Positions 19,572 to 28,515 are shown, counted from the stretch's first letter. The stretch is 64,000 bases of DNA from Microthrixaceae bacterium (GCA_016702505.1 JADJDU010000013.1:1-64000), one strand, 5' to 3'. The notes: generated by a model from the sequence alone, not told the origin. Numbers and translations are program-made.

Positions 19572-19846
19572 CTAGGCGCTATCCGAGGCGCGCGGTTGGC
19601 ACGTTTCGCCGCCTCCGCCAGCCGTGGCGCTGGCCCAGCCGCATCTAGTACGGCGAGAAGTTCATCGAAGTAGTCGGCTGGAACCGTCGTGGTCGTCGCC
19701 TCAGCTATGACCTCATCGGCGCGCTTCACCGCGGCACCCACCAGAAATGCCGACACCGACACCCCTGCCGCAGAAGCGGCTCGCTCGATACGAGCACGCT
19801 GGTCGGGCGACACCCGAGCTTCCATTCGTTCTGTCTTCACGGCCAT
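19568..19846 (-). CDS. tacA: DUF1778 antitoxin (TacA-like)
   Basis: 92 aa from the ATG at 19846, preceded by GGAGG. The N-terminus is a ribbon-helix-helix DNA-binding domain (ERMEARVSPDQRARIERAA; VSVSAFLVGAAVKRADEVI) and the C-terminus is the toxin-neutralising tail. In the family the antitoxin binds its own promoter, alone or with the toxin, and neutralises the acetyltransferase. A candidate operator lies 16-34 bp upstream. The four-base overlap with the toxin gene links their expression. Confidence 0.85.
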   Translation of the reverse strand: MAVKTERMEARVSPDQRARIERAASAAGVSVSAFLVGAAVKRADEVIAEATTTTVPADYFDELLAVLDAAGPAPRLAEAAKRANRAPRIAPR

Positions 19847-19861
19847 CACGCCTCCGGGTAA

Positions 19862-19880
19862 TGTACGGACAATTGTACGG
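19862..19880 (-). promoter_or_regulatory. Candidate operator of the tacAT pair
   Basis: Two TGTACGG heptamers 12 bp apart (19862-19868 and 19874-19880) flank a perfect ACAATTGT palindrome. Closely spaced direct half-sites upstream of a ribbon-helix-helix antitoxin are what such autorepressors bind. This is read from sequence and position only. Confidence 0.45.
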
Positions 19881-19944
19881 TCGATCCGCGGTGGCGTAAA
19901 CCCGTGATGCGAACCCGGTTCGGCGGGTGACAGATCGACAGCGA

Positions 19945-20769
19945 CTAGGTCGTCGGGGTGAGGTCGGTGAGGACGAGCTTGTTCGACTCCTTGAGGGTGG
20001 CGGGGCCCGACAGATCGAGCTCGCGTTCCATCTGGACCGGTAGGTGGGTGTCGTTGGCGAGCCACAGCTTCTCGACCCAGGTGCCGGACAGGCTGCCGCT
20101 GACGTTGAAGGTCAGCTCGACCAGGGTGGCCTCGACCGCCTGACCGGCGATGTCGACGGTGGCCGGCGACGATCTGGCGGTCCCGGTCATCTGGGATTCC
20201 ACCTTCACCGGTGCCCCTTCCAAGGAGATCCCACAGGCGATGTCGCCCTGTTCGGTGGCCGGGTCGATGACCACGTTGGGGTCGCACTGGAAGGTGACGG
20301 TGGGGGACATGCCGCCGACGGATTGGTGCTTGCGGTGCTCGACGAAGCGGACCGTGCCGTCAGGCGAGGCGCACAAGGTGGTGTCGTCGGAGTGCTGTTC
20401 GAACAGCTTGGCGGTGGTGGTGAAGCACTCGGGGTCCTCGTCGTGCACCAGCACCATGTTCACCTCGGCGGGCAGCACGCGGTGCTCGGCGGGGAACGGT
20501 CCCAGCTTCACGTCCTCGCTGCCCGTCGCGGTGAAGGTGTACACGCCGGGTTCGGGACGTGAGGCCGTGGTGGATGCGGCGGTGGTCGTCGATGCTCCGG
20601 CGTCATCCCCGTTGGCAGAGGTGGTGGTGCTGTTGTGGGAACGGAAGTCTTCGACGGCTTCGTCCTTGGTGACGGGGTCGCTTCCCCGGGGCCACAACAG
20701 GAACGCTCCGACGAGCACCACGACGATCAGCACCAGGCCTCCGGCGATCAGGGGTTTACGTCCGGTCAT
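19945..20769 (-). CDS. Membrane-anchored extracytoplasmic protein of unknown function
   Basis: 274 aa. A single N-terminal transmembrane anchor (PLIAGGLVLIVVVLVGAFLLW) is followed by a Thr/Ser/Ala-rich linker (residues about 45-72) and an extracellular beta-rich domain containing GVYTFTATGSEDVKLGPFP, paired cysteines (ECFTT, TLCAS, FQCDPN, DIACG) and WVEKLWLANDTHLPVQMER. The family is not recognised. The start overlaps the stop of the upstream methyltransferase gene by four bases, so the two are co-translated. Confidence 0.65.
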   Translation of the reverse strand: MTGRKPLIAGGLVLIVVVLVGAFLLWPRGSDPVTKDEAVEDFRSHNSTTTSANGDDAGASTTTAASTTASRPEPGVYTFTATGSEDVKLGPFPAEHRVLPAEVNMVLVHDEDPECFTTTAKLFEQHSDDTTLCASPDGTVRFVEHRKHQSVGGMSPTVTFQCDPNVVIDPATEQGDIACGISLEGAPVKVESQMTGTARSSPATVDIAGQAVEATLVELTFNVSGSLSGTWVEKLWLANDTHLPVQMERELDLSGPATLKESNKLVLTDLTPTT

Positions 20770-21650
20770 GACGGGGCCTCGTCACTGCGGCGCACCGCGG
20801 TCAACGTGACGGCTTGGAGGTGCTTCGCGTTGTCGTGCATGGCCTTGCGCATGGAGAGCACCCGTTCGCGAGCCGGCTTGTCCTTGGCGACATTGACCCC
20901 GAAGCGCGCCGCACCGGTGAACCCTTCGTCGGCGATCAATCGTCGTGGTTCGAGCAGGTGCAGGGGAGCGGTGGAGCAGTGAGCCACATCGAATCCGGCG
21001 TCGTCGAGCAGCTTGCGCCAGCCGGCGATGGTGAGGGGGGTGACGTTCACCTTGATCGTGGACTGGAGGTCGTGAGCAGCGCGGTCGGCGTCGTCCTCGG
21101 TGACGTCGTCGGGGGCGAAGGCGACCTCGTGAAGGCCGAGCCGTGCCCCGGGCCGCGAGATCCGGGCCAACTCGGCGAGGATCCGGTCCTTCTGCTTGGC
21201 GCCCTGCATTGTCAGGTAGGCCTCGCCGAACACCACGTCGGCGCAACGGTCAGGCAGGCCCGTGTCTGATGCCGAGCCGTTCACGGCCCGCCGGTTGGTC
21301 CCGTTCATCTGGCTGGCCATGCGCTCGACGACCACCTCGTCGCGGTCCACTCCGACGTAGGAAGCGGGGTTGGCGGCCAGCACCTGGGTGGTGGTGATCC
21401 CCATCCCGGGAGCGAGTTCGACTACGTCGTCGTTGGGTGACACGGCGAGGGCATCGAGCATCTTCAGGGTGAGTTCACGCCCGCCCGGGCGCAACACACG
21501 CTTGCCGAGGCGGGCCAGGAGCCAGTGCCCGGCCACCCGGTCCGCAGCCAGTCCGGCACCGGGGATCAGTTCCTCGTGCCCGTGGTGCTCGACGGGGTCA
21601 TCGTGGGGCCGGGTTCGGTCGGACTGGTCGGGTGAGCTGGTGATCGACAT
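20766..21650 (-). CDS. Class I SAM-dependent methyltransferase
   Basis: 294 aa. The Rossmann methyltransferase motifs are clear: motif I DDVVELAPGMGITTTQVLA, the acidic motif II SYVGVDRDEVVV, motif IV CADVVFGEAYLTM and post-motif RISRPGARLGLHEVAF. A hydrophilic His-rich N-terminal extension precedes the domain. The substrate cannot be deduced. It is the first gene of a minus-strand pair with the membrane-anchored protein at 19945-20769. Confidence 0.75.
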   Translation of the reverse strand: MSITSSPDQSDRTRPHDDPVEHHGHEELIPGAGLAADRVAGHWLLARLGKRVLRPGGRELTLKMLDALAVSPNDDVVELAPGMGITTTQVLAANPASYVGVDRDEVVVERMASQMNGTNRRAVNGSASDTGLPDRCADVVFGEAYLTMQGAKQKDRILAELARISRPGARLGLHEVAFAPDDVTEDDADRAAHDLQSTIKVNVTPLTIAGWRKLLDDAGFDVAHCSTAPLHLLEPRRLIADEGFTGAARFGVNVAKDKPARERVLSMRKAMHDNAKHLQAVTLTAVRRSDEAPS

Positions 21651-22043
21651 CGGGCGATCCCTTCTTCATCGGGTCAGCCGACGTTCCCGGTCGGCGTGGA
21701 TCCACGGTAGGCAGACCTAACGATGGTTGGCAACCCTGCCGTAAGCAGTTCAGCGGCACCGGCGCTGATGGTCGCGGCGAGACCCGATACGGGCTCTGCG
21801 TCCACAGCAACAGATGCGTGCACCCCATCTACTCCGGAACCCACTGTGTGCTGGCTCCACCGGAACCCGCTGCGTGTTGGTCGACCCGACCCTGCGGTCA
21901 TGAGACGCCTAGAAGGTCGGGTAGTTGTAGCGGCCGGCTCCACAGCCGATCGGCGACCGGTTGTCATGTGGCCGTCGGCTATGGGAGGGTCGGGTGGCCC
22001 GGGTAGCCTGCGGCGAAGAGACGACGCCCCGGAGACGAAGAAG
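21651..22043. other. Intergenic region between a divergent methyltransferase and guaB
   Basis: 393 bp with no supported gene. The guaB frame stays open upstream to 21723, but the translation (rich in Pro, Ala, Thr and Arg) has no GuaB-like content and the conserved protein begins after 22044. Both divergent promoters must lie here. No riboswitch or clear -35/-10 pair was recognised. Confidence 0.5.
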
Positions 22044-23567
22044 ATGGCCCTCGACCCGCCAGACCGCACCACCCCTGACCGGTCCGCCTCCGATCGCTCG
22101 ATGTCGGATCGCTTCGCCATCACCGGGCTCACCTTCGACGACGTACTGCTTGTCCCCGCTGCGAGTGATGTCCTCCCCAACGAGGTGTCCACCGCCAGCC
22201 CACTGGTGCCGGGTATCACCCTCAACGTGCCGATCCTCTCCGCGGCCATGGACACCGTCACCGAAGGGGCGTTGGCCATCGCCATGGCCCGGGCCGGTGG
22301 GATCGGCGTGGTGCACCGCAACCTGTCGGTCGAGGATCAGGCCGCCGAGGTCGACAAGGTCAAGCGTTCGGAGTCGGGGATGATCGTCGACCCCGTCACC
22401 CTGGGCCCCGATGCCCTGGTGGCCGACGCCTTGGACCTGATGGCCCGTTACAAGATCTCGGGCGTGCCGATCACCGACCCCGATCGGCGCCTGGTCGGCA
22501 TCCTCACCAACCGAGACCTGCGCTTCCACCAGGATGTCAACGAGCGCATCGGCGACGTGATGACCAGCGAGAACCTGGTCACCGCCCCCCAGGGCACCAC
22601 CCTGGAACAAGCCCAGGAGATCTTGGGACGTCACCGCATCGAAAAGCTCCCGGTGGTCGACGCCGACGGGCGCCTGTCCGGCCTCATCACCGTCAAAGAC
22701 ATCCAAAAGCGCATCCAGTACCCCGAGTCCACCAAGGACGACCAGGGCCGTCTGCGCTGCGCCGCCGCGGTGGGCACCGGCCCCGACGCCTTCGAACGGG
22801 CCGCCGCTTTGGTCGACGCCGGGGTGGACGTGTTGGTGGTCGACACCGCCCACGGACACTCGGCCGGCGTGCTCGACATCGTGGCCAAGATCGTGGCCGA
22901 GTTCCCGGTTCCGATCGTGGCCGGCAACGTCGCCACCTACGACGGCACCCGGGCCCTGCTCGACGCCGGCGCCTCCGCCGTCAAGGTCGGCGTCGGTCCC
23001 GGCTCCATCTGCACCACCCGGGTGGTGGCCGGAGTCGGCGTACCTCAGCTCACCGCCATCGACGACGCCCGCGCCGCGCTCGACGGCTACGACGCCTGCC
23101 TGATCGGTGACGGCGGCATCCAGTTCTCCGGCGACATCGCCAAGGCCCTGGCCGCCGGTGCCGACACCGTGATGCTCGGCAGTTTGCTGGCCGGTGTCGA
23201 CGAGAGCCCCGGAGACGTCGTCCTCTACCAGGGGGAGCGGTTCAAGGAGTACCGGGGCATGGGATCCATGGGGGCCATGAAGACCCGGTCGTACTCCAAG
23301 GACCGCTACTTCCAGGGTGACGTGATCGACGCCGAGAAGCTGGTGCCCGAGGGCATCGAAGGTCGCGTGGCCTACAAGGGACCGGTGCGGCGCATCCTGT
23401 TCCAGCTCACCGGCGGCCTCCGCCAGGCCATGGGCTACTGCGGGGCCGCCACCATCGCCGACCTGCACCAGGCCCGGTTCGTGCGCATCACCGCCGCCGG
23501 CCTGCGTGAGAGCCACCCCCACGACGTCACCATCACCGCCGAGGCCCCCAACTATTGGAAGGGCTGA
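22044..23567 (+). CDS. guaB: Inosine-5'-monophosphate dehydrogenase
   Basis: 507 aa from the ATG at 22044, behind GGAGACGAAG; an ATG at 22101 closer to the conserved start is an alternative. It converts IMP to XMP with NAD, the committed step to GMP. The barrel starts FAITGLTFDDVLLVPA, and two CBS domains are inserted at about residues 115-230 (MTSENLVTAPQGTTLEQA; IEKLPVVDADGRLSG). The catalytic loop GPGSICTTR carries Cys about 323, the IMP-binding DGGI and MLGSLLAG are present, and the flap contains EYRGMGSMGAM. Length and motifs are canonical. It heads a plus-strand block with a methyltransferase and the GuaB3-GuaA fusion. Confidence 0.95.
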   Translation: MALDPPDRTTPDRSASDRSMSDRFAITGLTFDDVLLVPAASDVLPNEVSTASPLVPGITLNVPILSAAMDTVTEGALAIAMARAGGIGVVHRNLSVEDQAAEVDKVKRSESGMIVDPVTLGPDALVADALDLMARYKISGVPITDPDRRLVGILTNRDLRFHQDVNERIGDVMTSENLVTAPQGTTLEQAQEILGRHRIEKLPVVDADGRLSGLITVKDIQKRIQYPESTKDDQGRLRCAAAVGTGPDAFERAAALVDAGVDVLVVDTAHGHSAGVLDIVAKIVAEFPVPIVAGNVATYDGTRALLDAGASAVKVGVGPGSICTTRVVAGVGVPQLTAIDDARAALDGYDACLIGDGGIQFSGDIAKALAAGADTVMLGSLLAGVDESPGDVVLYQGERFKEYRGMGSMGAMKTRSYSKDRYFQGDVIDAEKLVPEGIEGRVAYKGPVRRILFQLTGGLRQAMGYCGAATIADLHQARFVRITAAGLRESHPHDVTITAEAPNYWKG

Positions 23568-23575
23568 CCGGGCCG

Positions 23576-24421
23576 ATGGCCGATCAGTGGGACGACACCC
23601 GGGTCCAGCGTTGGCTCGGTCAGTCCGAAGGCATCGACCGCCAGCTCGCCCCGGTGACCGACGCCCTGTTCGCGGCCGCCGACCTCCAGCGCGGCGAGAG
23701 GGTGCTCGACGTGGGTTGCGGCCACGGTCCGACCACCAGGTTGGCCGCGGGTGCGGTAGGGCCTGACGGCTCGGTGAGCGGCCTCGACCTGGCCGACGCC
23801 ATGCTCCGGGCCGCAGCCTCGGTGACCCCCGACCCCGACGCCGCTCCGATCGAGTGGATCAGCGCCGACGCCGTCAACTGGGATCCGGTCGGAACTTCGG
23901 TCCGCCCCCACGACGCGGTGATCTCCCGCTACGGGGTCATGTTCTTCTCCGACCCGGTGAAGGCGTTCACCAACATCCGAGCGTCCGCCCCCGAGGGCCG
24001 ACTGGCCATCGCCACCTGGGCCCACCGTCACCGTTCAGACCTGTTCGAGGTACCCCTGGCCGCCACCCTCGAGGTCATGGCCCAGAGGGGCGTTGTCGTT
24101 GACCCGCCCGAACCCGACGAAGGGGCCTTCTCTCTCTGTACCGCCCAGCGGTTGAACGACGTGTTGACCCAGGCGGGCTGGTCTGCGGTCGACACCGTCG
24201 AACATCACGCGGCGATGCTTATCGGCGGTGGGACCGACGTGGACACCGCGGCCCACGCCGGCCTCGACCTGGGCCCGACCAGGGTGGTGACCACCGGCCA
24301 ACCCGACGACCTCCGCTCCGAGGTGATCGAGGCCATCGCCGGTGTCTACCGGTCCCACCTGAACGCAGACGGTCACGTCGCCCTCGGCGGAACGTTTCTC
24401 ATCACCACCGCCTCGGCCTGA
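23576..24421 (+). CDS. Class I SAM-dependent methyltransferase between guaB and the guaA fusion
   Basis: 281 aa from the ATG at 23576, eight bases after the guaB stop, so probably co-transcribed. SAM-binding motif I is ERVLDVGCGHGPTTRLAA, followed by GSVSGLDLADAML and the motif-IV-like DAVISRYGVMFFSDPVKAF. The pattern resembles UbiE/COQ5-like or small-molecule methyltransferases, but the substrate is not inferable. Its place inside a guanine-nucleotide block may be incidental. Confidence 0.75.
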   Translation: MADQWDDTRVQRWLGQSEGIDRQLAPVTDALFAAADLQRGERVLDVGCGHGPTTRLAAGAVGPDGSVSGLDLADAMLRAAASVTPDPDAAPIEWISADAVNWDPVGTSVRPHDAVISRYGVMFFSDPVKAFTNIRASAPEGRLAIATWAHRHRSDLFEVPLAATLEVMAQRGVVVDPPEPDEGAFSLCTAQRLNDVLTQAGWSAVDTVEHHAAMLIGGGTDVDTAAHAGLDLGPTRVVTTGQPDDLRSEVIEAIAGVYRSHLNADGHVALGGTFLITTASA

Positions 24422-24565
24422 TCCGACTAGCCACGACCCCGGGGATGGGTTTGCGCGCCGCGACCGCGCTGCCGGGTGATCGACGCCCGGAACGGGTTCA
24501 GGGAGCGGAGAGGTCACCGCGTAGGCTCTGACCTTTCCAATCGGGGTTCGAGGAGCACCAGCACC

Positions 24566-27250
24566 GTGGCTGAGATCGAGATCGGCATGGGCAAGAGCGG
24601 GCGGAGGGCCTACGCGCTCGACGACGTGGCCCTGGTCCCCAACCGGCGTACCCGCGACCCCGAGGACGTCGACCTGTCATGGGAGATCGACGCCTTCCGC
24701 TTCGACCTTCCGATCATGGCCGCGGCCATGGACAGCGTGACCAGCCCCACCAGCGCCGCCACGGTCGGGTCGCTCGGCGGCGTGGGCACCCTGGCGTTAG
24801 AAGGTTTGTGGACCCGCTACGACGACCCTGAACCCCTCCTGGCCGAGATCGCAGGCGCCGGTCATGCCATGACCACCTCCCGCCTCCAAGAGATGTACGC
24901 CGAGCCGATCAAGCCCGAGCTGATCAGGGATCGGATCAAACAGATCAAGGCCAGCGGCGTGGTGTCGTGCGCGGCGATCACCCCCCAGCGCCTCGCCGCC
25001 TTCGCCGACACCCTTCTGGCCGCCGAGCTGGATCTGCTCGTGATTCAGGGAACCGTGGTCTCCGCCGAACACGTCACCCGCGACGGTGACCCGCTCAACC
25101 TCAAGACGTTCGTCCGACGCTTCGACATCCCGGTGATCGTGGGCGGCTGTGCCGGCTACCAGTCGGCCCGCCACCTGATGCGCACCGGCGCCGCGGGCAT
25201 CCTGGTCGGAGTCGGATCGGGTGCCACCTCGACCACCCGTGAGGTGCTCGGGGTCGGCGCAGCCCAGGCCACCGCCATCGCCGATGCCCGCGCCGCCCGC
25301 ATGCGCCACCTCGACGAGACGGGTGTGTACGTGCACCTGATCGCCGATGGTTCGATCACCACCGGCGGAGACATCGCCAAGGCTGTGGCCTGCGGTGCCG
25401 ACGCCGTGATGATCGGCTCCCCCCTGGCCGCGGCGTCAGATGCCCCCGGACAGGGCTGGCACTGGGGGATCAACAGCGGCCACGCCGACCTGCCCCGATC
25501 CTCGGTGGTTCCCGCCCCCTCGGTGGGCACGATCGAGGAGGTCCTGGTCGGACCTGCCCACCGGGCCGACGGTCGCACCAACCTGGCCGGTGCCCTCCGC
25601 CGGACCATGGCCACCTGCGGCACCCCGTCGCTTAAAGAGCTCCAACGAGCCGAGCTCACCGTCACCCCGGTGACCCCGATGACAGCGCCGGCCGTCCCCG
25701 CATCCGCTGGACCCGTCGGCGCTGGCCCGGTCCTCGTCGTCGACTTCGGCGCCCAGTACGCCCAGCTCATCGCCCGCCGGGTACGTGAAGCCCACGTCTA
25801 CAGCGAGATCGTCGCCCACACCATCACCGCGGCGGAGGTGGCCGCCCGCCGACCGGCCGGGATCATCTTCTCCGGTGGCCCCAAGTCGGTACACGTCGAA
25901 GGCGCCCCCGCCATGGACCCTGGGGTGTACGACCTGGGCATCCCGATCTTCGGTATCTGTTACGGCGCGCAACTCATCGCCCAGCAGCTGGGCGGCACCG
26001 TCGCCAACACCGGTGTCGGCGAGTACGGCCGCACCGATCTCGACGTGGTCCACCCCGGTGTGGTGTTCGGCGGAGGCCAACCGGCCCACCAGCAGGTGTG
26101 GATGAGCCACTTCGACTCCATCGCCGAAGTCCCCGACGGGTTCACCATCACCGCCACCACCGCTCAGATCCCGGTGGCGGCCATGGAGCACGTGGAGCGC
26201 CGGATCCACGCCGTGCAGTTCCACCCCGAGGTCGTCCACACTCCTCACGGCCAGGCTGTGCTCGAGCACTTCCTCTACGACGTGTGCGGCTGCCCCCCGG
26301 CATGGACCATGGGGTCGCTCATCGACACCCAGGTCGCCGCCGTGCGCGAACAGGTCGGTACGGCCCGGGTCATCTGCGCCCTGTCTGGTGGCGTGGACTC
26401 GGCGGTGGCCGCCGCCCTGGTCCACAAGGCCATCGGCCCCCAGCTCACCTGCGTGTTCGTAGACACCGGCCTCATGCGAGAAGGCGAAGGCGACCAAGTC
26501 GTCGAGACCTTCCAACGCCATCAGGGCATAGAGCTCATCCACGTCCGGGCCGCAGACCGCTACTTCGACAAGCTGGCCGGCGTCACCGACCCCGAAGACA
26601 AGCGCAAAGCCATCGGCGAGCTGTTCATCCGCATCTTCGAAGATGTGTCCGGCGGCATCGAAGATGCCCGCTTCCTGGTGCAGGGCACGCTGTACCCCGA
26701 CGTGATCGAGAGCGGCACCGCGTCGGCCGCCAAGATCAAGAGCCACCACAACGTCGGTGGCCTCCCCGACGACATGCAGTTCGACCTGGTCGAACCCCTG
26801 CGCCTCCTGTTCAAGGACGAGGTCCGCAAGGTGGGCACCGAACTGGGTCTGCCCGACGAGATCGTGTGGCGCCAACCGTTCCCCGGTCCCGGACTCGGCG
26901 TCCGCATCATCGGCGAGGTAACCCCCGACAAGGTGGCCGTCCTCCAACGAGCCGACGCCATCGTCCGTGAAGAGATCCGCGCCGCCGGCCTCGAGCGCGA
27001 GATCTGGCAGGCCTTCGCCGTGCTGCCCGACATCCGCAGCGTCGGGGTCATGGGAGACGAACGAACCTACGGGTACCCGATCATCATCCGCGCCGTCACC
27101 TCCGAAGACGCCATGACCGCCGACTTCGCCCGCCTCCCCTACGACCTGCTCGAACGCATGAGCCAGCGCATCATCGGCGAGGTCCCCGGAGTAAACCGCG
27201 TCGCATACGACGTGACATCGAAGCCTCCCGGCACGATCGAGTGGGAGTGA
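24566..27250 (+). CDS. guaA: GuaB3-family IMPDH-like domain fused to GMP synthase
   Basis: 894 aa in one frame; a GTG at 24566 behind AGGAG begins the conserved VAEIEIGMGKSGRRAYALD. Residues 1-375 are a GuaB3 barrel (VALVPNRRTRDPEDVDLSW; HLIADGSITTGGDIAKAVA; VGTIEEVLVGPAHRADG) without CBS domains and with GVGSGATSTTR where GuaB has its catalytic Cys. After a Pro/Ala/Val linker, residues 389-894 are complete GuaA: glutaminase VLVVDFGAQYAQLIARRV, nucleophile GICYGAQ (Cys about 465) and QFHPEV; the PP-loop ALSGGVDSAVAA (about 605-616); and the dimerisation end SKPPGTIEWE. GuaA makes GMP from XMP and glutamine. GuaB3 and GuaA are normally separate genes. No stop or frame change lies between them here. 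Confidence 0.9.
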   Translation: MAEIEIGMGKSGRRAYALDDVALVPNRRTRDPEDVDLSWEIDAFRFDLPIMAAAMDSVTSPTSAATVGSLGGVGTLALEGLWTRYDDPEPLLAEIAGAGHAMTTSRLQEMYAEPIKPELIRDRIKQIKASGVVSCAAITPQRLAAFADTLLAAELDLLVIQGTVVSAEHVTRDGDPLNLKTFVRRFDIPVIVGGCAGYQSARHLMRTGAAGILVGVGSGATSTTREVLGVGAAQATAIADARAARMRHLDETGVYVHLIADGSITTGGDIAKAVACGADAVMIGSPLAAASDAPGQGWHWGINSGHADLPRSSVVPAPSVGTIEEVLVGPAHRADGRTNLAGALRRTMATCGTPSLKELQRAELTVTPVTPMTAPAVPASAGPVGAGPVLVVDFGAQYAQLIARRVREAHVYSEIVAHTITAAEVAARRPAGIIFSGGPKSVHVEGAPAMDPGVYDLGIPIFGICYGAQLIAQQLGGTVANTGVGEYGRTDLDVVHPGVVFGGGQPAHQQVWMSHFDSIAEVPDGFTITATTAQIPVAAMEHVERRIHAVQFHPEVVHTPHGQAVLEHFLYDVCGCPPAWTMGSLIDTQVAAVREQVGTARVICALSGGVDSAVAAALVHKAIGPQLTCVFVDTGLMREGEGDQVVETFQRHQGIELIHVRAADRYFDKLAGVTDPEDKRKAIGELFIRIFEDVSGGIEDARFLVQGTLYPDVIESGTASAAKIKSHHNVGGLPDDMQFDLVEPLRLLFKDEVRKVGTELGLPDEIVWRQPFPGPGLGVRIIGEVTPDKVAVLQRADAIVREEIRAAGLEREIWQAFAVLPDIRSVGVMGDERTYGYPIIIRAVTSEDAMTADFARLPYDLLERMSQRIIGEVPGVNRVAYDVTSKPPGTIEWE

Positions 27251-27265
27251 CCGCTTCGCGGTGAG
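27218..27265 (+). repeat. 3' end of guaA, copy 1 of a 48-bp direct repeat
   Basis: Covers the last eleven codons of the fusion gene including its stop, plus 15 bp of downstream sequence containing a small hairpin (ACCGC-TTC-GCGGT). It matches 27351-27398 at 45 of 48 positions. Confidence 0.85.
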
Positions 27266-27350
27266 CGGGGGGCGGAGCCGATGTCACGTCCTCCGACACG
27301 TCTCTCCCGCTCTTGTTCGACTTCGTCGAACGGGCCGCTCGGGCCCTGGA

Positions 27351-27398
27351 TCGAAACCGCCGGGCACGATCGAGTGGGAGTGACCGCTTCGCGGTGAG
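27351..27398 (+). repeat. Isolated second copy of the guaA 3' end
   Basis: Would encode the same terminal residues SKPPGTIEWE and stop, then the same short hairpin. The three differences from copy 1 are all at third codon positions and all synonymous. No further guaA homology is seen in 27266-27350. It is either a local duplication or the scar of a replaced guaA. Confidence 0.8.
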
Positions 27399-27531
27399 GA
27401 CCAGCTTTGGTCGGCACGGTGCGTGCTGAAGGGTCGATCCTGATCACTGCTTGCGGTTTTCGGTGGGTTCGCGGATGATCAGAGGGCGAGGCCCCGCAGG
27501 GGGCGGGGCCCTCACCTCGGAGGTGGGCGCC

Positions 27532-28373
27532 ATGGCTCTGACCACTCGGATGCAGGACCAGGCGGTGGTCGACCTGTCGGCGGGCCGGTGGCGGCGAGCA
27601 TGGAGGGAAACCGGTCCCGATGACACCATCCTCGAACAGTTCCTGAACAGCCAGTCCGAGCTGAACGCCAGGCTGGCGTTGGCGGGCGGGGGACGGGCGG
27701 TAGCGGTGGAGGGGGCGAACCTGGCCGACTCCCGCAGCGCCGTTCCCTATCTCAACCAGGCGGTGCTGGCTCGCCCCGCGCCTCGCAGCGATGATCCCGT
27801 GTACGACGAGATAGAGGACTTCTTCGGATCGTCAATAGATGGAACCACGTTGCTCTCGCTGTGGCCCACCGCAGACCTGTGGCATCGGGGATGGGTGCTC
27901 TACGGGCATCCGGTCCTGGTGGCCAAGTCGCCGGTCCTGTCGGTGCCGAGTAGACCCGAGGGTCTGGAGATCGAGGTCGTCAACGACCGAGATGGGGTGG
28001 CTCGTGCCGAAGACGTGGTGATCGACGGGTACCCAGTGGGGAGCCGGGTGATCCATCGTCTCGCCCCGAGCCAGGATCCGTGCTGCCTGCCGGGGTGATC
28101 GACACCGGGTGCACCCTACGGATCGCCTGGCTGGATGGGACGCCGGTTGCGGCTGGGCTCAGCTACGTGTCTCATGGGGTTGTGAACCTGGCCATGGCCG
28201 CCACCCTGCCGGCAGCACGGCGGCGAGGGGTGTGGCAGGCATTGGTCCAGGCCCGTTTGGCCGACGGGCCGGGGCTGCCCGCTGTTGCTTACACCAACGA
28301 CCTGACCCGACCAGGGTTTCTGCGACTGGGCTTCCTTCCCGTCGCCCGTCTCACCTTGTGGGGTCGGGGCTGA
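27532..28373 (+). pseudogene. GNAT-family acetyltransferase split by a frameshift
   Basis: The ATG at 27532 lies behind CGGAGGTGG. The first frame runs to 28098 and carries an N-terminal region (DTILEQFLNSQSELNARLA; IDGTTLLSLWPTADLWHRGW) and the start of a GNAT-like domain (LEIEVVNDRDGVARAEDVV). The rest continues in another frame from about 28080: CTLRIAWLDGTPVAAGLSY, LAMAATLPAARRRGVWQAL, and the end strand LTRPGFLRLGFLPVARLTLW. Joined, they make one protein of about 280 aa. The break near 28,060-28,098 is either a real mutation or a sequence error; two coupled genes are less likely because the domain is cut in the middle. Confidence 0.65.
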
Positions 28374-28385
28374 CGACCAATCCTC

Positions 28386-28405
28386 GCTCCACCGAAAGGT
28401 GGAGC
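28386..28405 (+). terminator. Stem-loop downstream of the GNAT gene
   Basis: A perfect 8-bp stem, GCTCCACC-GAAA-GGTGGAGC, with a GNRA tetraloop, 13 bp after the stop codon. There is no clear T tract, as is common for hairpins at gene ends in high-GC actinobacteria. Confidence 0.6.
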
Positions 28406-28515
28406 CTTGCGGCGGGGTTCGATTCGGGGTGGGTCGGAGACGGCCGGGGCGGGCGCTAGCGTTTCGGGAATGTCGTTACGGCCACCGACCTCTTCCCGAC
28501 CTGGCCGATAGTCAC

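Noticed and set aside
21909..23522. A 537-residue open frame antisense to guaB
   Set aside because: It is Gly/Asp/Val/His-rich without any motif and exactly shadows guaB in the frame favoured by high third-position GC. The same applies to long antisense frames over guaA (25436-26947) and the GMC gene (40034-41479).
28080..28373. Independent small gene starting at a GTG
   Set aside because: Its product is only the second half of a GNAT fold whose first half is the preceding frame, so a frameshift in one gene is simpler.
28386..28405. Riboswitch or structured RNA
   Set aside because: It is only a single hairpin with a GNRA loop after a stop codon, and no wider conserved structure is visible.
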